Below, one piece after another: positions 32,645 through 43,411 of a stretch of 64,000 bases of DNA. Numbering within the stretch: position 1 is the stretch's first letter; every line of letters begins with the position of its first letter. Location of the stretch: positions 234,773,661 to 234,837,660 of the forward strand of contig CM042685.1 in NCBI GenBank assembly GCA_023614405.1. The letters run 5' to 3'. A model generated the notes under the pieces. It was not told where the DNA came from. It saw only the letters and a program-made list of their open reading frames with translations, and ran no database searches. The translations under genes and the position numbers were made by a program. The DNA comes from Avena insularis (taxonomy: Eukaryota; Streptophyta; Magnoliopsida; Poales; Poaceae).

Positions 32645-34260
32645 TGATACATTGTAAATGTATCTATAATTTTTTATGTTCCATGCTTATTTAGTATCCA
32701 CTTTGTTATGCTTTGTCTACACTTTGAGGTATTTTTATACATTTTCTGGGACTAACCTATTAACAAGATGCCACAGTGCTAGTTGCCTGTTTTCTGCTGT
32801 TTTTTATTGCAGAAAAGCTAGTAAGGAAATATTATCGGAATTGGACGGGACAAAAGCCAAAGTCAGTATTTTACCGAGGAGAACACAGAGACCGAAGGGG
32901 GGCTGCAGGGCCACCAAACCCTAGGGCCGCGAGGGCCCACCCTAGGGCGCGCCAACCTATGGTGTGGGCGCCCTGGCATCCCTCTTGCCTCGCATCTTCG
33001 CCTATAAAAGCCCCCCGATACCAAAACCATAAGTACCCGATCAGATCTCGATGAAATAGTCCATAGCCGATGCCACCATCGTCCCTAGATCGGGGGATCT
33101 GAAGCTCTTCTCGGCACCCTACCGGAGGAGACAGATCATCCCGGAGGCCTTCTTCATCACCATGCCAGCCTCCGATATGATGCGTGAGTAATTCACTCTT
33201 GGACTATGGGTCCATACAGTAGCTAGATGGTTGTTTCTCCTCCTTTGTCCTATCATGTTTAGATCTTGTGAGCTCCGTTCATGATCAAGATCATCTATTT
33301 GTAATCATGCATGTTGTGTTTGCGAGGATTCGATGGATATTGAGATACTATTCAGATTGATTATTGATTCTATCATGTCTAATGATTATTGATTCTATCA
33401 TGTCTTGTGATTTTTGATTCTATCATGTCTTATGATTATTGATTCTATCATGCCTGTGTTGTTTGTGATCTTGCATGCTCTCCGTTTCTAGTAGCTATCT
33501 TGGCCAAGTAGATGCTAGTGACTCCAAGAGGGAGTATTTATGCTCGATAGTGGATCATGCCACTATTGAATCTGGGGAAGTGACAGAAATATCTAAGGTT
33601 ATAGATGTGTTGTTTCCACTAGGGAGAAAACAACAATCTTTTGTTCATGGAACAATTGCATTGTTTACTTTACACACATTGCTTAATGCAGTTATCCGTT
33701 GCTTGCAACTTAATACTGTAGGGGGTTCGGATGATAACCTGAAGGTGGATTACTAGTCATGGATGCAGTTGGATGGCGATCTATGTATATTGTTATTCCC
33801 AATCAAATCTCATAGGAATCATGAATGTATAGTATTGCATTATTATGCCTTGCTCAGTCTTGTCAATTGCCCCGCTGTAATTTGTTTACCCAGCATGTTA
33901 TGTTATTTATCTTAAGGAGAACACCTCTAGTGAACTGTGGACCCCGGTCCAATATTTAACATTGATACATCATCTATTGTTACTATTTACTTTCTGCAAG
34001 CAACCATTACCTTCCACACCATACGTTTTATCCTTTGTTTTTAGCAAACCAATGAGATTAACAACCTCACTATAAGTTGGGGCAAAGTCTTGAGTTTGTG
34101 TTGTGCAGGATTCCAAGTTGCTAGCAACACCTTGGAGTTGTTTCCTTGATCCTACTAGTTCGATAACCTTGGTTTCATAATTGAGGGAAAATTTGTCACT
34201 GTGCTCATCATACCTTCCTCTTGGGGTCTGCAAACGAAGCTCTACTATTGAGCCGCGTCA
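32645..34260 (+). repeat. Gypsy3 5' LTR
   Basis: It starts TGATACATTG and ends GCCGCGTCA. TATA-like CCTATAAAAG lies near 33001. It holds a four-unit 25-bp repeat at 33361-33460. Confidence 0.88.
33361..33460 (+). repeat. 25-bp minisatellite, four units
   Basis: Units of the form TTATTGATTCTATCATGTCT plus five bases begin at 33361, 33386, 33411 and 33436. The 3' LTR has only about two units near 47241-47290. Confidence 0.85.
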
Positions 34261-34270
34261 AGATATTTTC

Positions 34271-34288
34271 TGGCGCCGTTGCCTGGGA
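34271..34288 (+). other. Gypsy3 primer-binding site (tRNA-Asp)
   Basis: TGGCGCCGTTGCCTGGGA, 10 nt after the LTR. It matches the tRNA-Asp complement except at one position. Confidence 0.85.
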
Positions 34289-34484
34289 GTTAAGGACAAC
34301 TTCACAAGGGGAGTCTTCTACAACCATTCTCTTTACTTTGTTTTTGTTTTGCTTGTTTCTTTCTTTCAAAATTACAAAAAAAGTTAGTTTCGTTTGGTTT
34401 GCCTTTTCTTTTCAAAAACACACAAACATTAGTTCCTACTATAGTTGTTGGTCTGTTATTTTCTTGCTTTGTCATGCTTTCTAC

Positions 34485-35800
34485 AAATGGTTGGTTTCTT
34501 TGAAACTAGTTCTTATTGGCAAGGTGGGTTCACGGAAGAACAAAAATATTATTATAAGGAACACCGCTTGTCACAAAAAGGGAAATGCTTATGGGAACAA
34601 ATTGATAAATTGAATACCATTGCTAGAAACGTGTGCTCTACTTATAATGTTACTTATTGCTTTGATAAATCTTGTTACTGTAGGATGTATAAACACCTCC
34701 CTTTTTAATGTGATTATAATGATAATGTTACCAAATCTTCTTCTGTTAAGGGAAATTATGACTTTTATGATGTGGAACAAATTGAAGAATTTTCTTGCTT
34801 GGAAGGGTGCATTTGAACTTGCTAGTTTGCTTGAAAATACTGATGGTGCACCTTATAAATATGAGGTTTATGATATACTTAAATGTTTCTTTGATAATTA
34901 CAAGGAAGAAAATGGCTATATTCTTGAATATATTAATAGATACTTTCCACAAACAGAAGAGACCAATGCTTTGCAAGAGCTTATGGAAGAAGAAATTACT
35001 GAACCTGAAAGCTCATTAGATGAAAAAGAGGAGGAGTTATGATTAATATGAGGAAGAATGGATTAGCTACCCATGCTTACCTTCTAATGAGAGTAACTCT
35101 TTATCCCTTACATTATTTGATTGTCCCCCTTGCATACCAAAGGAGGATGAATGTTATGTTCATGTGGATCCTTTTGAAATTTCTACTTTGGGTAAAACCT
35201 GTGATAATAATTGTGCTCCTGTTATCTACGATAATCCTTTATTTGTGCCTAATTTCAAAATGCATGGTACTAAAGAGTTTTGCTTAGAAAATGATTATGA
35301 TAAAGCTCTAGATGATGGTCCTATATTGGTTGATAATATTAATAGTACTACTATTGAAAATGATATTGGAGAGGTCTTGACTTTATCTTGGAACCCCATA
35401 CCTCTTGAGAATGATCAATCATCTTGTTATAAAATTGTTAAAAGTGGGTTTGAAGGTTTTAATACCCCTATTTTTGAGCTTGATAAAAATTATGTGTTTG
35501 TATATCATGAAAAGAATACTTTATGTGATAGTAATATTGTTGAGTTTATTCATGAGGCTACTGAAAATTATTATGAAACAGGAAAATATGGTTGTAGAAG
35601 TTTTCATGGTACTGAAAATATGGTTGTAGAAGTTGCTCTTATTTTATCTACCCATTCTTGTTACTATGTGCTTCTTTGATTTATTTTCTTACAAGATTAC
35701 TATGCATAGGAAGTGAGTTAGACTTAAATGTTTTTTGAATTTGCTTCTTAATGCTCTCTTTTACTTCAATTCATATTTCTTACATGAGCATCTTTTCTAT
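34485..35800 (+). pseudogene. Gypsy3 unknown ORF with conserved YYExGK/MHRK domain, frameshifted
   Basis: The first part (34485-34706) reads MVGFFETSSYWQGGFTEEQK and has Cys-rich NVCSTYNVTYCFDKSCYCRM. After a frameshift, GAFELASLLENTDGAPYKYE and FFDNYKEENGYILEYINRYF (34800-35038). A third frame reads FDCPPCIPKEDECYVHVDPF and continues open through GEVLTLSWNPIPLENDQSSC and IVEFIHEATENYYETGKYGC. A final shift gives FYLPILVTMCFFDLF, MHRK and LLLNALFYF to about 35800. The C-terminal third matches the end of the Gypsy4 Gag-PR ORF. There is no Gag, protease or polymerase here. The domain is unnamed to me; a hydrophobic segment (LPxLVxxCFxxLF) suggests membrane contact or a buried helix. Confidence 0.6.
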
Positions 35801-35848
35801 GCCTAACTTAAAGGCGTTAAAGAAAAGTACTTCTTGGGAGATAACCCA
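35801..35848 (+). promoter_or_regulatory. Conserved 48-nt block (Gypsy3 copy)
   Basis: Differs from the Gypsy1 copy at one base (TTCTTGGG for TTGTTGGG), although the preceding ORF is unrelated to that of Gypsy1. Confidence 0.62.
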
Positions 35849-36985
35849 ATAGTTTTAGTTGAGTCTTGGAAGTTTTTACTTCTGTAATAACCTCTCCTTA
35901 TCCTTTTTGTGTGATTTTTGTGTGAAGAATAACCTCTAATGAGAGAGAAGTAAGATTTGGGGAAGTTGTTGTCCTGGAACAGATTTTTGTGCTTCACTGT
36001 AAAAATTCGTGAAAAATACCTGTATGTCGGATTGAGATGTAATTTTCTGAGCTCATGCCCCAGGATATTAGCTAACTTTTGTTAGTTCAATACTTTTTGA
36101 TTTGAGCAACATAAGGTCTTCTAAAAAATCGGTTTTTACCTACTGGTCTGTTTTGACAGATTTCTGCCATTATTTGCATTTGCCTCTTTATTGGTTTATT
36201 TTTTAGTTCTTCTTGATCACTTGAGCTTTGTAAAAGAATTGATACAGTAGATTGTATTTTTAATGAAAGTTTTGCTGTGTTGAAACTAAACCCAAAGGTT
36301 TATTATCTTGAATGCACTAATGTTGCTAATGAAGATTGTGTGAAGTTTTGTATGAAGGAAATTTTCAAATGTAGGGAAGAATGATATGATGAGATGAAGA
36401 ATGGACAAAATCTCAAGGTTGGGGATGCCACACCGTGTCACCCCAAGAAATATTCAAGAGGTACAGGCGTCAAAGCTTGGGGATGCCCAAGGCATCCCCT
36501 TCTTCATCAATAAAAATCCCAGGTCTCTTTCTAGACACTTCGTTTTTATTGTTTCATGCACTCTTATGTTGTTCTTGGAGCATATTAGTTTTTGTTTTTT
36601 GTTTTCTTTTGCTTAGTTTGCTTGAATAAAGTAGTTGGACCCCCGCTTTCTCTGTGGTGTTTAAAATAAGTTGATTGGTGATTGAAAAAGAGTAGAAAGT
36701 TCCATGCTTATAGTGGTACAAAAAGAGCTTTCTTTGATTGTGGCTTAGACTTTATCATGACATGCTAGATGTTGTTTTGACCTTATGCTTAGTGATTATT
36801 GCTGTAGCATGAATTGTTCCAAACAATTGAGATTTCTTAATGTGCCTTGAAAGAATCATGCGTTGTTTTAGCATACAAAAGCATAATATTGTGGTATTCC
36901 CCTTTGATGCTTTGTTTGGGTTGACTTGGCACATGCTCACACCATGTTATGTCTATGAACCAGTAACCTTATCCTCTATGATCAT
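35849..36985 (+). other. Gypsy3 noncoding 3' region, first part
   Basis: Collinear with Gypsy1 3602-4735. It includes the hairpin at 36479-36499 and ends at the Gypsy4 insertion point, CTATGATCAT. Confidence 0.75.
36479..36499 (+). promoter_or_regulatory. Perfect 9-bp hairpin (Gypsy3)
   Basis: GGGGATGCC, loop CAA, GGCATCCCC, within CAAAGCTTGGGGATGCCC. Confidence 0.72.
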
Positions 36986-38409
36986 TGATGACCCACAAGT
37001 ATAGGGGGTGTATCGCAGTACTTTCGATAAATAGGAGTGTCGATCCCAACGAGGAGCAGAAGGTGTTGACTAGTGGTATGGAGCAGGAACTCTCTGTAAA
37101 TACTTAGCAAACGGATTTTTAGGGGTTTTCTGATAAAGCAACAAAACAAAGTGCAAGTAATAAAGACAATGAGCAAGTGCAACAAGTGGCCCAATCCTTT
37201 CTTAGAAAAGGACAAGCCGGTGGAAATACTTATAAGGACCAAACGTTCTCGAGGACACATGGGAATTATGTCAAGTGCTTTCGCTTCAAATAGCTGAGTA
37301 CTCTTCTTTGGTGTTGTAAGTGTTGTGTGGGTGAACCTGTGCAAATATACCGACCTTACTTGGACTAATACATACTTGTGATTAAACCCCCTGCAAGCAT
37401 CCGCAACTACAGGAAAGTAATTAAGATATAAATCTAACCATAGCCTTAAACTCTGAGATCCTACGCTCCCTTGTGCAAAGGTGTCCTAATGGGGGTTCAG
37501 GTTTCTGTCACTCCGGCAACTCCACAATTAGTAGCCAAATACACAATGCATTCCCCTAGGCCCATAAATGGTGAAGTATCATGTAGTCGACGTTCAAATG
37601 ACACCACTAGAAGAATAACACCACAACTTAAATACTAAACCATTGAATAATAACTCAACACAAATCCACTACTAACAACATGACTTCTCCCATGCCCTCA
37701 ATAACTAAATGAACTACTCACGAGACATCATATGGATCAAGATCAAAGATGATATGGTAATGGATAACAATCTGAACATAAACAATAATCCAATGGTTCC
37801 ACTCACAAGCATCAACTACAATAGTAATCAACACCGGGAAAGTTTCCCCTAATGAACTATGCAAGTATTCAACATGATTGTTACAGCGGGATGGAGTAAT
37901 GATGATGGTGCTGGTGGAGATGATGGTGTGGATGATGATGATGATCCCGATGAAGTCTAGCTTGACGATGGTGTTGATGGCGACGATCTCCCATCTCTTG
38001 GAAGGAATTTCCCCGGCAGAAATATGTCTGCCGGAGAGCTCTTTCTCTCTCGGTGTTTTCCGCCCCGTAGAGGCGGCGGAAATCTATCTGTGGTTGCCCC
38101 CTGGTATTATGGTTCCGTGAGGAAGATATAGGCGAGAGGGCGTAGTCTTAGGCCGGCCAGGTGGGCCACACCTGCCCTAGGCGCGGCCCAGGGGGGACCC
38201 GCGCCTAGGGGGTGTGGGCCCCTTGTGGCCTAGCTACGCCTCCCCTTCTGGCTTCCTTCGTCTTTTGGGAAAATATAATTTTCCCATATTTTTCTGGTAT
38301 TTTTCTGATCTTCGCGAAATTGCATCAAAACACCTTCTTTTCCATCAGAATCCAGACTCCGGCAGTTCATCCTCCAAGAATCATCCAACATGCAAAAACA
38401 TAGGAAAAT
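36986..38409 (-). repeat. Gypsy4 3' LTR, truncated
   Basis: On the plus strand it starts TGATGACCCACAAGTATAGG and matches the other LTR up to AACATGCAAAAA. The last roughly 88 bp (U3 start on the minus strand) are missing. A short GAT/ATG-rich run lies at 37895-37955. Confidence 0.87.
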
Positions 38410-39925
38410 GCTTGCTGGAGATAGAGAGGAAGTAGGTTTACTGACTCAACTTGGAAGTGGGAGAAAGGTCCCTTCATAGAGGGAAGCAAGGATTTGAAGT
38501 CATAAAGAGCTTCCAAAAGATTATGGTACTTACTAGCTTTGATCCCTCATTGCCCCTATCATAGGCATCTTGAGATGATTAAGGTTAAAGTGAACAAGGA
38601 TGGAGTATATGCTTGACGAAATATAAGTTGGCAATCTCATGTCCCTTGAATATGAGGGCCACACCTCATGCTACTCAACTTTAGTTACCGGTAAGTTCTT
38701 GTCATTGTAAGTACATGTGTATCATAGAGAACCGCCAACGAGGTACCCCTTGCACATGGTACAGGAGCTATCCCATAACCAAAATGACAAGGCAAGCATA
38801 CAATGAGCATCTCAACAATCTTTTTATTTACTATGTGCATAGATTTGTATTGAGGATGCTTCACAGATAACTCACTATGGTTATGCTGCAAGTTTCCACC
38901 ATGATTAGGCATGGCTTAGGCTAGCGGCCCAGGCGTTTCTCTAACACAAAATACATAACTCCATGGACTTACAAGCTCCCTTGTTATTTCACACCGGTGA
39001 CATCCACAGACAACGATATCAACTGTGTACAAAGTACAAGTGCAATGTTGAAAACGTTCCCCATGATAGCATGGTTCTGCTAATTCCAACGTATAGATGC
39101 AAGCATATACAACTTCGATGACACAATGGTTCAAGTCTATTAGGGGCAAGAAAATAAGGTGTGCCATCAAGTTCGTTAGAGCTTTACTAACTAGTTTTCA
39201 CATAACAAAATACATTTTAATTCGAAAGATAGATGAAGCTTGAGAACTTTCTTGGAATAGCAAAAGCTAATAGGTAGATATGGTGGACACAAATGGCATA
39301 GGTTTGGTTCAAAGGGATTGGAAACATGAGAAGTATGCCTTCTCAAAACAGGTTTTTTGCTAGCAAGGCTGGGTAGCAAGCAAGAGAGTTGAAAGAAACA
39401 AGAAAACATACAAGTAATAAAGCCAAACATGCAATCTTCCTTGAAGACACAAAAGATCTTAAATAAAGAATACTGAGCTTATGAGCCAATCAAGAAAGAA
39501 AATAGATGATACAAAATACCTGTAAGATTTTTCTCTTTTTTCTTTCAAACCTCAAAAAGTGTTGCTACTGACCAGATCTCGGTTTGCCAAAACCAATTTA
39601 GAGTTACTTGATGCTCCCAAAGTGATGCCAATACTTATCAACAAGATCCATCATATAATAGAGATTGCAAACTAAAATAAGAAGTGCAAAAAGTAAAAGA
39701 TGAGACTTCTCATTAATATTCAATAAAGGCACTCACACAAATGTATATATAGATAATCAACTAAAGGAGAGATACTTCCACATGCAAACCAACCTATAAG
39801 ATAACTCCTCTACCAAAGATATGAATCGACTAAAAAGGTAAAAGATAAAAGATAATGATGGTGATACCGTGGCACTCCCCCCAAGCTTGGAACAAGCCAA
39901 GAGGATGCCAAACCTGATAATGAAT
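38410..39925 (-). other. Gypsy4 noncoding 3' internal region
   Basis: On the minus strand 39250-38460 aligns by eye to Gypsy1 4960-5780 (CTAATAGACTTGAACCATTGTG, TACCATAATCTTTTGGAAGC). The part nearest the LTR, including the polypurine tract, is deleted. No supportable ORF. Confidence 0.65.
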
Positions 39926-40458
39926 TACTCCTTCGGTGGTGGCGGTGTTCTCTTGATAAGCTCTTCAATAAGTTTCTTCAAATCCTCAAACTCGAAGGTA
40001 AGAGTACGAATCAGCTCCGAGTTTTGCTTAGTGCGGTTCATGATCATGTCGGACCGAGAATCCTAGTCCTTGTTATTCTTTCCCCATTCTTCCTCCTTAG
40101 CATGTTCCTTCCCTGCATTGTTAGAACGAGGCATATCCCAAACCAAGGGCAAGTTCCCTTTGGGCACCTGTTGGTACTAATGCTCATGTATAAGAGTATG
40201 GAAAGGTCTCTTGGTACATGGAGGAAGTGACTGTGGAGTGAAGATATGACACGGAGTTCTCCCTCCTGTAAACATCCGTGTTGTCCTCCTAATATTGGTA
40301 GGGTTTGCTACCACTCCAATGCTTGCGACGGTAGTGTGGGTGTCCGGATGCTCGTCCTCCTCCATGTATTCTTCATCCCCAACCAAAATCTCCTCCTCCT
40401 TGGGGTCTTGAGGATCATCTTCCTCGGGCTTCTTGCCTTTGTCGTTGGTGGAGACCAT
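39926..40458 (-). pseudogene. Gypsy4 additional ORF, two in-frame stops
   Basis: ATG at 40458 (minus): MVSTNDKGKKPEEDDPQDPK, an acidic stretch, then FTGGRTPCHIFTPQSLPP and FHTLIHEH. A stop at 40177-40179 is followed in the same frame by WDMPRSNNAGKEHAKEEEWG, a second stop, and a helical end DLKKLIEELIKRTPPPPKE (stop near 39926). It lies on the same strand as Gag, about 0.9 kb downstream of it. A GC-rich leader (40540-40720) resembling LTR leaders precedes it. Additional sense ORFs are known in Tat/Athila-type elements. The function is unknown, and the acidic N-terminus with helical C-terminus suggests a protein-protein role. Confidence 0.55.
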
Positions 40459-41293
40459 GGTGCTCTAAACTTGAGAAGATTTCTTGACAGAAACAGATCG
40501 AAATAAAAACACGACGAGAACATGATGCACGAACCTTGGGGGTTCTGGGGGTTATATATTACGAAGTTTCAATACATAAGGAAGGAACTGGTACGAACAC
40601 GAGGGGGAGACGGAGCTCGGGGGGTCACACCCCCTCCAGGCGCGACCATCTGGGCCCGCGCCTGGGGTGGGTTTGGCCACCCCGGCCTCCATTTCCTCCT
40701 TTATTCTGTCTCGTAATCTTCCATATGTATTAGAAACATCAAAAATATAAAAATATTGGATTTTCACGAACCTTCAGTTTTCACCACTTTTACCTATTCA
40801 AAGACGAACTCTGCAGATTCCTTTTCTCCTTCTCCTGGAAATTCCTTTCCTACAAGGTCTCATGCAAACTTCAATGGCAACATTAGTGTAAACAAAAACA
40901 ATAACCTTTAGGTACACACTTCAACTGAAAACCCATCAAAACAAAGGCTTCTGTAAGAGGCAAATGCAAAAGATGGCAGAAATCTATCAAAACAGACCAG
41001 CAGGTAAAGATTGATTTTTTTGAGAACCTTATGTTATTCAAATCAAAAAGTGCAAAACTAATTAAAGTTGGGTAACAACTTGGAGAACCAACACAGAAAA
41101 ATGCAGCTCCATCCGAAGTACTGAGCTCCCTCACGAATTTTTACAATGCAGCACAAAAATCTGTCCCGGGACAGCCACTTTTCACAACTCCTCTAGTTCA
41201 CAAAAGTAGTTGAACTCGACACAAAAACCAAAACAAAAAGGATAAGGAGAGGTTATTACTGAAGTAATAACTTCCAAGACTCGAGAAAACTCT
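40459..41293 (-). other. Gypsy4 region between the 48-nt block and the extra ORF
   Basis: Minus 41293-40870 aligns to Gypsy1 3602-4090 (CTGCTGGTCTGTTTTGA, TTTCTGCCAT). Then a GC-rich part at 40720-40600 with ACCCCAGGCGCGGG, as in the LTR leaders, and ATATATAACCCCCAGAACCC at about 40560 upstream of the ORF start. This could be an internal promoter. Confidence 0.5.
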
Positions 41294-41341
41294 TGGGTTA
41301 TCTCCCAACAAGTACTTTTATTTAATGCCTTTAAGTTAGGC
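41294..41341 (-). promoter_or_regulatory. Conserved 48-nt block (Gypsy4 copy)
   Basis: The minus strand starts GCCTAACTTAAAGGC and ends TGGGAGATAACCCA, 19 nt after the ORF stop. Same length as in Gypsy1-3. Confidence 0.62.
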
Positions 41342-41360
41342 TTGAAAGTTTCACAGATGC

Positions 41361-43295
41361 TCACAAAGGAGATAAATATTTGAAGTGAAAGAGAGCATCA
41401 AGAAGCAAATAACCAACACATTTGAGTCTAACCCACTTCCTATGCATGGGGGTATCATGAGAAAACAAATTGTTGAAACAAAAATAAACTAGCATAGGAA
41501 GACGAAACAAATGCAACTTCAAAGCTTTCAACATAAAATGGGGAAACTTAACATTATTGAGATGCATAAAACCATGTTTCCCTCTCTCATAATAACTTTC
41601 AGTAGCACTTTGAATAAAGTTGACAATATAACTGTCACTGGCAACAACTTTATCAGCAGAATGAGCATACTTACAGTCATTAAAAAGAGGTCCAAGGTCA
41701 TAAACTTAATCAATAGAAGCAAGTTGTTCCATCCTGAAATCTTTATTAGGCAAGCTATTTTCACAAGGAGCTTTGGAAAATTTGGAAAAGTTAAACTCAT
41801 AAGAATATCCATCAAACCTAGTTAAAACTTTTTACTTTTTACAATCTATAATAGCTCCACAAGTGTTCAAGAAAGGTCTACCAAAAATGATAGGATACGT
41901 TTTGCTAGCTGCTAAGTTAAGCACTAGAAAATCAGCAGGATACTTAATCTTACCACAGAGGACTTCCACATCTCTTACAATGCCAATGGGGCAAATGGTT
42001 TCCTTATTAGCAAGGTGAATAACCACATCAATGTCTTCAAGCTCACAAGGACCAATCTCATACATAATTTCCCTGTAAATCTCATAAGGAATAGCACTAG
42101 AACTAGCACCAATATCACATAAACCATAGTAGAAATGATCACCAATTTTAACTGAAAGCACAAGAACACTAGCTTTTCTAGATTTACTAGGACGAGAGAT
42201 AATATTAGAAGCGTCTTCACAGAAGACAATGTGCTCATCCTCTATATTTCTAGTGGAAGTGTCTTTCACACTAACTACCACAGGTTCATTATTCATTTGC
42301 TCATCAAGCTCCACAGTTTTCTTAGTATCTTTGTTATTTGCACTAATCATCATAGAATACTCCTTTACCTTAGCTGGGAAAGGTATTTTCTCAACATAAG
42401 GTTCAGGCACAATATGATCAATAGTACAAACTTCAGTGCTTCTAAGAGGAACATGACTAACAACATCTTTATAAGGTGCATGGTACTTATTCCACTTCTT
42501 CTTGGGAATTTCTATGTAATAGGCAAAGGCCTTAAAACAATTGGCAATACTTTGGGAATCAAGACCAAACTCATTACTAATATCACAGAAGTCATCAGTT
42601 CCCATAAAATATTTAACGCATTCATAATCATAATTTATACCTGACTTTCTTCCTTTATCATTCTCCCAAGCTTCAGTGTTCTCTTGAATACGGTCTAGGA
42701 GATCCCATTTAGCTTCTTCCTTCATACGTGTGAATGATCCAGCACAAGAAGCATCTAGTAAATCTTTATCATGAATAGAAAGCCTAGCATACAAGTTATT
42801 GATAATAATATTGTTAGGGAGTTCATGAATAGGACATTTAAGCATTAGTAACTTCAATCTCCCCCAATCTTGAGTTGTACTCTCTCCATCACGAGGCCAA
42901 AAGTTATATATCAGATTTCTATCCTTATGAATCTCACTAGGAGGATAAAATTTAGGATAAAAGAGAGATGCAATTTCCTCCCATTCCATGAATTGTCCAT
43001 TCTTCAGCAGCTTATACCATTCTTCAGCTCTCCCTTTCAAGGACATGGAGAGTAACTTCTTCTTCACCTGTTCAGTTGTGATACCTTCACACTTAAACAA
43101 CCCGCATAATTCATGGATAAAAAGCAAGTGATCGGCAGGATGGACAGTTCCATTCCCTAAATAATAATTATCCATAACACGATCAACAATACTTGTAGGT
43201 ATCTTAAAAGGATCTATCTCAACAGGTGGTGGTTCATCTACTATCCTAATAGTGGTAGTAGTTTTCCCAAACAAAAAACCAAGTGGGTTATCCAT
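41361..43295 (-). pseudogene. Gypsy4 Gag-protease polyprotein with C-terminal unknown domain, one in-frame stop
   Basis: The likely start is MDNPLGFLFGKTTTTIRI at 43295; an upstream in-frame ATG at 43364 is also possible. Gag core: LLSMSLKGRAEEWYKLLKNG, NLIYNFWPRDGESTTQDWGR and KCPIHELPNNIIINNLYARL (residues about 80-190). Aspartic protease about 410-500: YYGLCDIGASSSAIPYEIYR, PIGIVRDVEV and IIFGRPFLNTCGAIIDCKK. A single TAA at 41829-41831 interrupts the frame, which then runs on through DGYSYEFNFSKFSKAPC, IVNFIQSATESYYERGKHGF, LHLFRLPMLVYFCFNNLFS and MHRKWVRLKC to 41361. Gag builds the particle and PR cuts the polyprotein. The last domain is unnamed and is shared with Gypsy3. No RT follows. 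Confidence 0.78.
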
Positions 43296-43382
43296 ATTGG
43301 AAACAAAGCAACAAACAGAAACAAAAGCAATACTCACAGTAGAAGTTTCCTTTACCAGTTCCACTCTTCAATAGTGCTTCAC

Positions 43383-43400
43383 TCCCCGGCAACGGCGCCA
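43383..43400 (-). other. Gypsy4 primer-binding site (tRNA-Asp)
   Basis: The minus strand reads TGGCGCCGTTGCCGGGGA, an exact complement of the plant tRNA-Asp(GUC) 3' end with CCA, 11 nt after the LTR. Confidence 0.92.
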
Positions 43401-43411
43401 GAAAATAGTCT

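Noticed and set aside
35803..35997. Minus frame of 64 codons after the Gypsy3 ORF
   Set aside because: It overlaps the conserved 48-nt block and noncoding region. The matching sequence in Gypsy1 does not keep it open.
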